A stretch of DNA of 64,000 nucleotides from an uncultured Slackia sp. (GTDB lineage Bacteria > Actinomycetota > Coriobacteriia > Coriobacteriales > Eggerthellaceae), in contig CAKUIK010000006.1 in NCBI GenBank assembly GCA_934661005.1, positions 12,618 through 76,617 of the forward strand. Direction: 5' to 3'. The notes beneath the pieces were generated by a model, which did not search any database, had not been told where the DNA came from, and saw only the letters and a program-made list of their open reading frames with translations. This document shows positions 27,994 to 36,509 of the stretch, piece after piece (position 1 is the first letter of the stretch; each line of letters opens with the position of its first letter). The position numbers and the translations under genes are program-made.

Positions 27994-29445
27994 ATGGCAA
28001 CCGAACAGAGCCTCAATGAGCGCATGCGCGCATTGCCCAAAGTCGATGAAGTCGTAGGGCTCGTCAATTTGAGCGACGCCGTGCGCGCGTGCGTCCCCGA
28101 AACCGCCGTGACCGATGCCGTGCGTGCGAGCGTACAGGCCATGCGCGAGCGTCTGCTGCGAGGCGAAGACGTGGATATCGCCGCGAACGCAGCGGCGCGC
28201 GAAGCCGAATGCCGCGTATGCGCGCTCGCACGCCCCTCGCTCCGCGCCGTCGTGAACGCCACGGGCGTCATTTTGCATACCAACATCGGCCGCAGCCCCT
28301 TGGCTCAAGAAGCCCTCGATGCTGTCGTCGACGTTTCGCGCGGCTATTCGACGCTCGAATACAGCGTCGAGAACATGGCGCGCGGCAGCCGCCACGCCCA
28401 CATCGAATCGCTCGTATGCGCCCTCACCGGCGCCGAGGCGGCCATGGCCGTCAACAACAACGCGGCGGCCACGCTCATGGTGCTTTCCGAATTCGCGAAA
28501 GGCCACGAAGCGGTGGTGTCGCGCGGCGAGCTCGTGGAAATCGGAGGCTCGTTCCGCATTCCCGAAATCATGGCGACCTCGGGCGCCAAGATGGTTGAAG
28601 TCGGCGCCACCAACAAGACCCACGTCTTCGACTACGAACGCGCCATCACCAGCGACACCGCCATGCTTTTGAAGGTGCATACCTCGAACTATCGCATTGT
28701 CGGCTTTTCGGAAAGCGTAACCGCCCGCGATTTGGTGAGCGTCGCCCGCGCCGAAAACGAACGCCGTGCCGCGACTGGCGCAAACGAGCGCGTGATGGTG
28801 TATGAAGATTTGGGCTCCGGATCCATTCTGCCGCCCATTTTGAACGTCCCCGACGCTGAGCCCACCGTAGGTCAATCGCTTTCGGGCGGCTGCGATTTGG
28901 TGTCGTTCTCGGGCGACAAGCTGCTCGGCGGACCGCAAGCAGGCATCATCGTGGGCAAGAAGGCCTACATCGACCGCCTGAAGAAGAACCCGCTCGCGCG
29001 CGCCATGCGCCTGGACAAAATGACGCTCGCCGCACTTGAGGCCACGCTGCGTCTCTACCTCGACGGCACAGCCTACGAACGCATTCCCACGTTGCGCATG
29101 CTCAACGCCACGCCCGGAGAAATGCGCGAAGCGGCCGACGCGCTGGCGGCAGCCATCGAAGAACGCCTTCCGAGCGGCTGCGTGAGCATCTCGATCGTTG
29201 AGGAGTTCGAAAAGGCCGGCGGCGGGTCGCTTCCCACCCTCGACATTCCTGGAGCAGCCGTGCGCATCGATTACCTGCGCGGCAACGCGAACGATTGCGA
29301 ACGCGCCATGGGCAATCGCGCGGGCGCACCCGTATTGGCGCGCACCAAGCACGAAGGCACCCTGTTCGACGTGCGATGCCTGCTGCCCGGCGACGAGCAA
29401 ACCATCGCCGACGCGCTTGCGGAGTATTTCAAAACGCTGGATTAG
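27994..29445 (+). CDS. selA: L-seryl-tRNA(Sec) selenium transferase
   Basis: A 483-residue PLP enzyme converting Ser-tRNA(Sec) to Sec-tRNA(Sec) with selenophosphate. The family blocks are VNATGVILHTNIGRSPL, EYSVENMARGSR and FSGDKLLGGPQAG, whose Lys binds PLP. ATG 27994 is preceded by AAAGGAG. It lies 45 bases after selD. Confidence 0.96.
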   Translation: MATEQSLNERMRALPKVDEVVGLVNLSDAVRACVPETAVTDAVRASVQAMRERLLRGEDVDIAANAAAREAECRVCALARPSLRAVVNATGVILHTNIGRSPLAQEALDAVVDVSRGYSTLEYSVENMARGSRHAHIESLVCALTGAEAAMAVNNNAAATLMVLSEFAKGHEAVVSRGELVEIGGSFRIPEIMATSGAKMVEVGATNKTHVFDYERAITSDTAMLLKVHTSNYRIVGFSESVTARDLVSVARAENERRAATGANERVMVYEDLGSGSILPPILNVPDAEPTVGQSLSGGCDLVSFSGDKLLGGPQAGIIVGKKAYIDRLKKNPLARAMRLDKMTLAALEATLRLYLDGTAYERIPTLRMLNATPGEMREAADALAAAIEERLPSGCVSISIVEEFEKAGGGSLPTLDIPGAAVRIDYLRGNANDCERAMGNRAGAPVLARTKHEGTLFDVRCLLPGDEQTIADALAEYFKTLD

Positions 29446-29496
29446 GCACTCTTCCAACACCTCTCGCCAAGGCGAGCAAGAGTATCTTCAACCTAT

Positions 29497-29612
29497 GCAT
29501 CGGTGGCGGGAAGGGGCGCCCGTGCTCAAACAGTCCTGAGCTCGCACGAACGCCCCGCTGGGGCGTTCGGCTCGTGCGGAACTGCGCCGGGACCCCTTCC
29601 CGCCACCGATGC
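29497..29612. repeat. 20-bp perfect inverted repeat with inner hairpin between selA and selB
   Basis: Arms 29497-29516 and 29593-29612 are perfectly complementary. The interior contains a further 10-bp stem (29547-29556 with 29560-29569). It fills most of the 197-base gap between selA and selB and could act as attenuator, processing site or a palindromic repeat insertion. Confidence 0.75.
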
Positions 29613-29642
29613 CGAGCCCTTCACAATTGAAAGAAGGCATCC

Positions 29643-31568
29643 ATGTCTACTCACGAATACAACGAACCCTCGATCGTCATTGGCACCGCGGGTCACATCG
29701 ACCACGGCAAATCGACGCTCGTGCAGGCGCTCACCGGCACCGACCCCGATCGTTTGGTCGAGGAAAAACGCCGAGGCATCACCATTGAGCTGGGTTTTGC
29801 GCGACTCGACCTTCCGGGTGGCACCTCTGTCGGCATCGTCGACGTGCCGGGCCATGAGAAATTCGTGCGCCAAATGATCGCTGGAGCCACGGGCATCGAT
29901 GCGGCCATTCTGGTTGTCGCAGCTGACGACGGTATCATGCCGCAGACGCGCGAGCATCTTGCCGTGCTGCGCTTGCTTTCGGTTCCGCAAATCGTCGTCG
30001 CCCTCACCAAATGCGATATGGTCGACGAAGAATGGGTCGAATTCATGGGCGGGGAGATTCATGCGGCGCTCGCCTGCGGCCCCTACGCCGACGCGGAAAT
30101 CATTCCCGTTGCCGCACGCGAGGGCCGAGGCCTCGACGAGCTGAAAACCGCGCTCGCGAATATCGTATCGAAGCAGCAGCACGCCCACCACGAAGGCTTT
30201 TTGCGCATGCCCGTCGACCGCTCGTTCACCGTTAAAGGCACGGGCACCGTGGTTACCGGCAGCCTGTGGAGCGGGCGCGTCGCGCCTGGCGATACCGTGC
30301 GCGTGCTGCCAAGCGGCGTAAAAACGCGCGTACGCTCGGTGCAAATTCATGGCGAAAGCGTCGACGCCGCGTTTTCAGGCCACCGCGTGGCTATGAATCT
30401 TGCCGACGTGAGTCGCGATGACGTACGTCCCGGCGATTTCATCGCAACGCTCGACGCCCCCGATGCAAGCGACCGCTTCGATTGCGAGCTCACCTATTTC
30501 GACTGCGAAAATGCAAGCAGCACGCTCGAATCGGGCGCCACGGTGCGCGTCGCGCACGGCACCAAGGAAGTGTTCGGGCGCGTGCTGTTCATGGACGGCC
30601 ATGCCAAACTCAAGCAGAATGAGCAAGCTACGGCGCAAATTCGCCTCGATGAGCCCTTGTGCGTGCTTCGCGGCGACCGGTTCGTCATTCGCGCCGCAAC
30701 GCCCGTTCGCGTCATCGGCGGCGGGCGCGTGCTCGCCGGCCACCCGCGCAGACGTTCCATCCTTTCCGAAAGCGACAAAGCGGTACTTGCCACCCTCGCT
30801 TCCGACGACGTGACCGCTGCCGTAAAGGCATACATCGAAGAACCCAATGCCATTCGCACCGTGGCCGACATCGCAGGCGCCCTCGACGTGAGCGAAGCCG
30901 ATGCCGCGCGCATCGCCAAAGCCGTCGTCGACAAAAATATCGTCGCCGCAGGTAGCGACGCCGACCCCCTGTTCGCCACCAAACAGACCCTGCAACGCGC
31001 CGCCTCGAAAATTGCGAGCACACTGCTGAAATTCCATGCGACATCGCCCAATGAACTTGGCATGCCGAAAGCCGCGCTCAACCACGCCGCGCTGCCCTCG
31101 CTCAACGGCACCCGCTTCGACGCCGCCCTCGCCATCGCTCTGGAAAAGGGCGATGTTGTATCTGTGGATGGCGTTTTGAGCCATGCCACCGCAGGGGCCG
31201 CCGCGCATGCGCGCGCGCAAGAGCGGGCCGATGCCGCATTCGCGCTTCTTGAGGGCTCGCTTACGCCACCTCTCGCCGATGGCGTGATCTCGTCGCTCAA
31301 CTGCACGAAGAGCGAAGCCTACGCCGCGCTCGGCGACCTCGAAGAACAAGGGCGCACCGTGAAAATCGATCGCGACCTCTACTACGACGCCGCCGTATTC
31401 GACAAGCTTGTCGAAGCCGTGCGAGCCCATATCGAATCACACGGCCCCTCGCTGGCCGCCGATTTGAAAGACGCCATGGGCGTTTCGCGCAAGTACGCCA
31501 TTCCTGTGCTCGAGGCGCTCGACGATAGGGGTATTACGAAGCGCAATGGCGACCTGCGAACACTTTAA
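29643..31568 (+). CDS. selB: selenocysteine-specific translation elongation factor
   Basis: A 641-residue GTPase delivering Sec-tRNA(Sec) to UGA at the ribosome. G1 is GTAGHIDHGKSTL (residues 14-26), G3 DVPGHEKF, G4 TKCD. The C-terminal half has the winged-helix repeats that bind the SECIS hairpin. ATG 29643 is preceded by GAAAGAAGGC. Followed 123 bases later by the tRNA(Sec) gene. Confidence 0.96.
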   Translation: MSTHEYNEPSIVIGTAGHIDHGKSTLVQALTGTDPDRLVEEKRRGITIELGFARLDLPGGTSVGIVDVPGHEKFVRQMIAGATGIDAAILVVAADDGIMPQTREHLAVLRLLSVPQIVVALTKCDMVDEEWVEFMGGEIHAALACGPYADAEIIPVAAREGRGLDELKTALANIVSKQQHAHHEGFLRMPVDRSFTVKGTGTVVTGSLWSGRVAPGDTVRVLPSGVKTRVRSVQIHGESVDAAFSGHRVAMNLADVSRDDVRPGDFIATLDAPDASDRFDCELTYFDCENASSTLESGATVRVAHGTKEVFGRVLFMDGHAKLKQNEQATAQIRLDEPLCVLRGDRFVIRAATPVRVIGGGRVLAGHPRRRSILSESDKAVLATLASDDVTAAVKAYIEEPNAIRTVADIAGALDVSEADAARIAKAVVDKNIVAAGSDADPLFATKQTLQRAASKIASTLLKFHATSPNELGMPKAALNHAALPSLNGTRFDAALAIALEKGDVVSVDGVLSHATAGAAAHARAQERADAAFALLEGSLTPPLADGVISSLNCTKSEAYAALGDLEEQGRTVKIDRDLYYDAAVFDKLVEAVRAHIESHGPSLAADLKDAMGVSRKYAIPVLEALDDRGITKRNGDLRTL

Positions 31569-31691
31569 CGGCAGCGGCTTTCGGTCCTCCCTCTTACGCG
31601 CTTTTCGCGACCGCACAATTTTTCTCGTCGGCCTCCCGCGAAAATTGCGTAGAATATTTGCCTGGTATGACCAATAAGGCCTACCGCTTTT

Positions 31692-31789
31692 GGAGATGAA
31701 TAGGTTCCTGGTGGACCTCGCGGCCTTCAAAGCCGTTGCGGGGCGCGCAGAACGTCTCGGGTGTGTTCGATTCACACGCATCTCCGCCA
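31692..31789 (+). tRNA. selC: tRNA-Sec (anticodon TCA)
   Basis: A 98-base tRNA with the long variable arm of tRNA(Sec). The acceptor arm GGAGATG pairs with CATCTCC, followed by G and the encoded CCA. The anticodon stem CGGC/GCCG carries the loop with TCA, and the T-arm GTGTGTTCGATTCACAC is present. Located directly after selB and followed by a terminator. Confidence 0.97.
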
Positions 31790-31797
31790 ACAATTGC

Positions 31798-31826
31798 AGC
31801 GCCGTTCTAACGAACGGCGCTTTTTA
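31798..31826 (+). terminator. terminator of the sel operon / selC
   Basis: A 10-bp stem AGCGCCGTTC/GAACGGCGCT with the loop TAAC is followed by TTTTTAT, nine bases after the tRNA(Sec) CCA end. Confidence 0.9.
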
Positions 31827-31865
31827 TATTAACGAGCTGCCGCATAAGCCCCTATATACAAAAAA

Positions 31866-31891
31866 GCGAGGAAGGGAATGCCCTTCCTCGC
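31866..31891. terminator. bidirectional terminator between selC and the DUF3343 gene
   Basis: An 11-bp perfect stem GCGAGGAAGGG/CCCTTCCTCGC with the loop AATG is flanked by an A-run on the left and TTCGTTTT on the right. It lies six bases after the DUF3343 stop and ends the minus-strand selenium-handling operon. Confidence 0.88.
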
Positions 31892-31897
31892 TTCGTT

Positions 31898-32161
31898 TTA
31901 CAGCTTTTCGATAAGCTCGAATTCCGTTTTCGATATCTCGCGATACAGTGCCGAGAGGCCCCGGGCATCGACGCACACTCGTGCGAGCACGCCCGCCGCG
32001 GCATCGTCTTCCGCATCGAAGCGCATCGACATGCCGCAACCAGCCGATATCGCACGCGGAGTTGGAATCATGGCCGCATGCGCGCGAGCCGCTTCAAGAG
32101 CGACCTCCGAAGCCATAGCCGCATGCGTTGATTCAAACGCCATAACATACGTATTTGACAC
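31898..32161 (-). CDS. DUF3343 protein (putative Se/S carrier-like)
   Basis: An 87-residue protein with the family motif IPTPRAISAGCGMSMRF. DUF3343 proteins co-occur with selenium-metabolism genes and are named as putative Se/S carriers because of the conserved Cys-Gly motif. GTG 32161 has AAGGG six bases upstream and follows the yedF stop by nine bases. A second DUF3343 gene lies at 32952. The role in selenium transfer is inferred. Confidence 0.8.
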   Translation of the reverse strand: MSNTYVMAFESTHAAMASEVALEAARAHAAMIPTPRAISAGCGMSMRFDAEDDAAAGVLARVCVDARGLSALYREISKTEFELIEKL

Positions 32162-32170
32162 AGCTCGCCC

Positions 32171-32782
32171 TTACAGCGTAATGGTCTTGGCGGCTTCCTG
32201 CATGCGGCCCAGGATGTCGTACATATTCGACACTTCGCCAACCTTAAGCTGTTCTTTCAAGCCATAGAAGTCGAGGCACGTACCGCACACGAGCACCTCG
32301 GTGCCTTTTTCGATGAGTTTATTCACCGAGTCGATAATCTGCTGCTCGTCGCCCGCCACGAGCTTCACGCCGCTGTTCATAAACAGCACGCTCGCTGGCA
32401 CATCGTCGCTTTCCGAAAGCGTGTAAATGGCCATTTTCATGAGGTTGTACCCGAGTTGGGGGTCGCCTTCGCCCACGTGGTCTTTACCGATGAACACGGC
32501 ATATCCGCAGCCTGCGGGCGTGCAGGCAGGCGCGGCGGCAGGAGCAGGAGCAGCTGCGGCCGCAACGCTTCCCTCGCCCTCCGAGAAGTTCACGCTCCAG
32601 CCGCCCTCGATGGTCTCGACGGCAACATTGAGGCCATATTTTTCAGCTAAGCGCGAAACGTTCTTCACCGCGATCTCGTTGTCAACGTGCACAGAAAGCT
32701 CGCGGGCGCCTTCGTCGATTTTCGCCTTCGCCATCATGAGTGGTTTAGGGCACGCAAGACCAAACGCATTGACAGTTTCCAT
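32171..32782 (-). CDS. yedF: selenium metabolism protein YedF (TusA-like plus DsrE-like domains)
   Basis: A 203-residue two-domain protein. The N-terminal TusA/SirA-like domain has the CPKPL motif (residues 10-14). The C-terminal DsrE-like domain carries VCGTCLDFYGL. A short Ala/Pro-rich linker joins them. This fusion is known from genomes with selenium-dependent enzymes and probably passes activated selenium or sulfur. ATG 32782 is preceded by AAGGAGG. Confidence 0.88.
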   Translation of the reverse strand: METVNAFGLACPKPLMMAKAKIDEGARELSVHVDNEIAVKNVSRLAEKYGLNVAVETIEGGWSVNFSEGEGSVAAAAAPAPAAAPACTPAGCGYAVFIGKDHVGEGDPQLGYNLMKMAIYTLSESDDVPASVLFMNSGVKLVAGDEQQIIDSVNKLIEKGTEVLVCGTCLDFYGLKEQLKVGEVSNMYDILGRMQEAAKTITL

Positions 32783-32951
32783 GGAATGCCTCCTTCATTA
32801 TTCTGGCTGACGCCAGCTTATACCTCAATCATTTCATGTGAGCGCAAAGTTGCGCATATACGCCAATTCGCAATGCGCAAGGTCGCGCTCGCACACACGC
32901 CTGTGGCCTGCGACCCTGTGGCGTAGACCACAGGCCACAAGTCGCCAAGCG

Positions 32952-33227
32952 CTAGCAATACGTATCGCGCGCAGGGTTGATGGCGCCTGCAATGCGCACG
33001 ATGCGCTCAATGGGGTACGGCGCGGCCTCGATTACCGGTCGCGCCGCATCGACCACTTCGGGGTCAAGAAGCACCGAAGTGCCACAACACGCCTGCATGC
33101 CGTGCGGGGCAGGCGCCACGCGCGCCGGAACGCCAGCATCAACAAGGCGCTGATACAAATCGAAGCCTTCGGTGCTCGTGCGAACGAGCACGTAGCATGC
33201 GTCTTTCGCCTGAAGCACCGCTAACAC
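32952..33227 (-). CDS. DUF3343 protein, second copy
   Basis: A 91-residue protein with APAPHGMQACCGTSVLL, the DUF3343 Cys-Gly motif with an additional neighbouring Cys. It begins with GTG overlapping the TAG of the upstream desulfurase-like gene (GTGTTAG), so it is coupled to it; an alternative GTG lies three codons further in. Probably partners with YedF and the desulfurase-like enzyme. Confidence 0.75.
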   Translation of the reverse strand: MLAVLQAKDACYVLVRTSTEGFDLYQRLVDAGVPARVAPAPHGMQACCGTSVLLDPEVVDAARPVIEAAPYPIERIVRIAGAINPARDTYC

Positions 33228-34381
33228 CCCTGACCAACGGCGTGGGCGATTTCGCGCACGGCCTCGGCTGCCGCATCGGCGTCGGCTGCGGTATTCGCCG
33301 CCGCGAAGCTGAAACGAACCGCGCCTTGACTCTGGGTTCCAAGCGCTTTATGCATGAGCGGGGCACAATGTGCGCCCGCACGCACGCAGATGTCGAAATC
33401 GCTCGCCAACCGGTCGGCCACTTCGGCCGAATCGACATCGGCGATATTCAACGCCACAATTGAACCGCACTCGCACGCATCGCTTCGGCCATATATCTTC
33501 ACGCCGGGAATATTTGACACGGCATCGGCGAAACACTGCGCAAGCGCGCCCGCATGCTCATGAACGCCGGAAGCGCCGCCGAGCGTTCCTTCGATATAGC
33601 CGATACCAGCCGCCAAGCCCGCCACGCCATGGGCGTTCAGCGTGCCCGCCTCCAAACGCTCGGGCATGAACAGCGGGTGGCGCTCGTCGTAGCTGTGCGT
33701 GCCCGAGCCGCCTTCGAGAAGTGGGACGATTTCGACGCCTTCGGCCACGCACAAGCCGCCGGTTCCCTGCGGGCCCAACAAGCTTTTATGCCCCGTGAAG
33801 CACACCACGTCGGCGCCGATTTCCGCCATATTCAAAGGATACGAACCCGCCGTTTGCGCGGCATCGAGCACGAACTTCGCGCCCACGTCGTGCGCCATCG
33901 CGCACATGCGGGCCACATCGTAAATATCGCCCGTGAGATTCGACGCATGGGTAACGGCGACCAAGGCGGGCTTGCGCTCGAGCAGTTCAGCATACGCGTC
34001 GAAATCGAGCGAGCCATCGGGCGCGATAGGGGCCACGTCAACCGAGCAACCAGCCGTATCGCGCAAACGGAACAACGGCCGAAGCACCGAATTGTGTGAT
34101 GCGGCCGTGGTGAGCGCCCGCTCACCTGGCAAAAGCAGGCCATCGATAGCGATATTGAGCGCCATGGTGGCGTTGTTTGCGAACGCCACGCTCGAAGCGC
34201 CCGGCGCGCCGAGCAAATTCGCCACCGCCGCGCGGGCACGGTATACCGCCATGCCCGCCGCGATTGACGCCGGATGCACGCCGCGGCCCACGCCTCCGAA
34301 CGACGTCATGGCATCAGCCACGGCGCGCACCACGCATTCGGGCTTCATCATCGTCGTGGCCGCATTGTCCAAATAAATCAC
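33221..34381 (-). CDS. class V aminotransferase-fold enzyme (cysteine desulfurase / selenocysteine lyase-like)
   Basis: A 386-residue PLP enzyme. The N-terminus is IYLDNAATTMMKPE, the PLP Lys lies in TGHKSLLGPQGTGG, and the C-terminal catalytic Cys in RAGAHCAPLMHKALGT. This subgroup of cysteine desulfurase-like proteins is typically found beside selD, yedF and DUF3343. It may release selenium from selenocysteine or sulfur from cysteine. GTG 34381 was chosen because AAGGGAG lies seven bases upstream; another GTG at 34396 is also in frame. Confidence 0.85.
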   Translation of the reverse strand: MIYLDNAATTMMKPECVVRAVADAMTSFGGVGRGVHPASIAAGMAVYRARAAVANLLGAPGASSVAFANNATMALNIAIDGLLLPGERALTTAASHNSVLRPLFRLRDTAGCSVDVAPIAPDGSLDFDAYAELLERKPALVAVTHASNLTGDIYDVARMCAMAHDVGAKFVLDAAQTAGSYPLNMAEIGADVVCFTGHKSLLGPQGTGGLCVAEGVEIVPLLEGGSGTHSYDERHPLFMPERLEAGTLNAHGVAGLAAGIGYIEGTLGGASGVHEHAGALAQCFADAVSNIPGVKIYGRSDACECGSIVALNIADVDSAEVADRLASDFDICVRAGAHCAPLMHKALGTQSQGAVRFSFAAANTAADADAAAEAVREIAHAVGQGC

Positions 34382-34411
34382 GGGCGCTCCCTTCACTTCC
34401 TCGTTCGAGGC

Positions 34412-35566
34412 TTACAGCATTTCGATGAACGCGGCAATGCGCGTTTCAAGCTGGCCTGCGTCGCTTTGCGAATAGTCGGTCTCGAGCTTCATGTACGGAA
34501 TGCCCGCATTCTCGCACGCCTTCGCCACGTTCGCGCTTTCCACGTTGAATGTATGGCAGGCCGTGAGCACATTCTCGATCACGCCATCGACATGGTACTT
34601 CTCGCACATGTCCATCATATTCTCAAGACGGCCGCCGTTCGGCGTCATGACCGAGCAATTGATGCGCAGGTAACGGTCGGAAATCGCGCGCAGAATGTCG
34701 GGGGCGTTCTCGTCGATGAGCATGCGGTTGGTGCGCTCGCCCGAGCAATCGTCGGAGCACACGATTACACCGCCGCAGCGTTCGATGGTACGGCCCACCT
34801 TATTGATGACGCCGCCCATGGGGCAGCCCGTAATAAGAATGCGCTTCGCGTTCTTGTCGATGGGGCTTTCGCCGCGCTCGAGCGCCGCGCGCTTTTGCTC
34901 GACGAGCGCCTCGATTTTCGCGGCATAGTCTTCAATGTCGAAGCTAAAGGTGGAAGCCTGAATAGCGGAAAGGATTTCCACGCCGCCCATCGCCGGCGGC
35001 TCGGCGCGCTGCAAATCGTACATGCTGGCAAGCGCGCGGCGCAGGCGATTGCGGCGGCGAACCGCGGCGCGCAGGTCGTCGTCGGTAATTTCGATGCCGT
35101 AGAATTCCTCCAGGTGGCGACGGAACAACTTCACATCTTCATACCACATGTCCGCCTCATACGGACGGCCCTGGCCCTGCGGCAAATGCAGCACGTAGGT
35201 CTTCTTGATTTCGTTGAGCAGCTCGTACATCTTCTTTTTGCCGTCGCACGTGGTTTCGCCCACGATCATGTCGGCGAAATACGTGAACGGGCATTTGTCG
35301 GTCAGGGCAAAACCATAGGTCGACTTGATGAGCGGGCACAGATTCGCGGGCAGCACTGTTTCGGCCGCAGGAATGGTCTCGTCCGACATGCCGCACAGCG
35401 CAACCGACGCCGCGCCGGCCGCGTCCATGACCTCGAGCGGCGTGTAGGAGCACAGAAAGCCAATGAGCTTGCCGCCGGCCTGCTTGTAGTTCTTCACCTT
35501 GATAAACGATGCCTTGCGCTGGTCATTGAATTCCTCAAACGTGCGCGGCAGTTCGATTTCAGTCAT
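34412..35566 (-). CDS. 2-hydroxyacyl-CoA dehydratase-family protein (double-cubane type), copy 1
   Basis: A 384-residue protein with Cys-containing blocks [29 protein letters not shown] and [17 protein letters not shown]. These are typical of the HgdB/BcrB superfamily and its double-cubane-cluster reductases. Such proteins receive low-potential electrons from an ATP-driven activator (gene at 35619) and reduce difficult substrates. There is no second HgdA-like subunit distinct from the paralogue at 36510, so the substrate is unknown. The start codon follows a purine-rich GGAAGAAGG region. Confidence 0.82.
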   Translation of the reverse strand: MTEIELPRTFEEFNDQRKASFIKVKNYKQAGGKLIGFLCSYTPLEVMDAAGAASVALCGMSDETIPAAETVLPANLCPLIKSTYGFALTDKCPFTYFADMIVGETTCDGKKKMYELLNEIKKTYVLHLPQGQGRPYEADMWYEDVKLFRRHLEEFYGIEITDDDLRAAVRRRNRLRRALASMYDLQRAEPPAMGGVEILSAIQASTFSFDIEDYAAKIEALVEQKRAALERGESPIDKNAKRILITGCPMGGVINKVGRTIERCGGVIVCSDDCSGERTNRMLIDENAPDILRAISDRYLRINCSVMTPNGGRLENMMDMCEKYHVDGVIENVLTACHTFNVESANVAKACENAGIPYMKLETDYSQSDAGQLETRIAAFIEML

Positions 35567-35618
35567 GCAATCCTTCTTCCTTCGATTCCCCCGATATACA
35601 TTCCGCTTCCCCGCGGCG

Positions 35619-36380
35619 TTATTTCTTCAATCCCAACGCCAATTCAGCCGCACCAATCGCGCCCGCGAATCGCGCATTGGGCGCCGTGCGCACATCGCGG
35701 CCAAGCACGGCCGAAAGACGCTCAACGATATAACCGTTGTCGCATAAGCCGCCCGTCAAAAACACCTGGTCGCCCGCAATGCCCGACGCCATGGCGGCCA
35801 CGCGCCCCACGACCGATTCGATTGCGCCATTGGCGATGTTTTCGCGAGGCTCGCCGCGACCGACGAGTGAAATGACTTCCGATTCCGCGAACACGGTGCA
35901 CATGCTCGAAATCGACGTGGGCTCGCCGGCGCGCGCGAGCTCGGAAAGCTCGGCCTGGCTCACCGCGAGCCGGTCGGCCATGATCTCCAAGAATCGACCC
36001 GTACCAGCGGCGCACTTATCGTTCATCAGGAACTTCTTCACCATTCCGCCCGCAAGCTGAATGACCTTCGTGTCCTGTCCGCCTACGTCAATCACCACGC
36101 CGTCGCGCCCGAACAGGCGCGCAGCGCCTTTGCCGTGGCATGTGATTTCGGTCACGACTTTATCGGCGAACGGCACCGCCACGCGCCCATATCCCGTCGC
36201 GACCACGGCATGCGGCACCTCGAAGAAGCTCTGTTCCTCAAGGTGCTCCGCCACGCCATTCGCGGCATCGACGCTCGAAAAGCCCGTCGGACGCATCCAC
36301 GTTTCAACGATCTCGCCCGCGTCATCGAGCACGGCGACCTTTGTGGCGGTCGACCCTATGTCCACACCAATTCCGAGCAT
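35619..36380 (-). CDS. ATP-dependent activator of the dehydratase-family reductases (BcrAD/HgdC type)
   Basis: A 253-residue ASKHA ATPase. It has [18 protein letters not shown] at the N-terminus, [12 protein letters not shown], and the two Cys that hold the bridging 4Fe-4S cluster of the homodimer ([11 protein letters not shown] and [12 protein letters not shown]). It drives electrons at low potential into the partner proteins encoded on both sides. ATG 36380 has AAAGGGTGG upstream; an in-frame extension was discarded. Confidence 0.9.
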   Translation of the reverse strand: MLGIGVDIGSTATKVAVLDDAGEIVETWMRPTGFSSVDAANGVAEHLEEQSFFEVPHAVVATGYGRVAVPFADKVVTEITCHGKGAARLFGRDGVVIDVGGQDTKVIQLAGGMVKKFLMNDKCAAGTGRFLEIMADRLAVSQAELSELARAGEPTSISSMCTVFAESEVISLVGRGEPRENIANGAIESVVGRVAAMASGIAGDQVFLTGGLCDNGYIVERLSAVLGRDVRTAPNARFAGAIGAAELALGLKK

Positions 36381-36509
36381 TTCCACCCTTTCATGCCACA
36401 ACGGGAACGCGCAGGGCGCGCAGAAGCACGCGCCGCGCATTCCCAAAACCACGCCTGGCAGCCTCGCGTCCTACGGGCGAAGCCGGCAAACGCGCAGCGC
36501 CAATCAGCC

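Noticed and set aside
26766..28286. 506-codon open frame on the minus strand
   Set aside because: It lies antisense to selD. The plus strand clearly encodes SelD with all motifs, and the minus translation shows no family and Ser/Arg-rich low-quality sequence.
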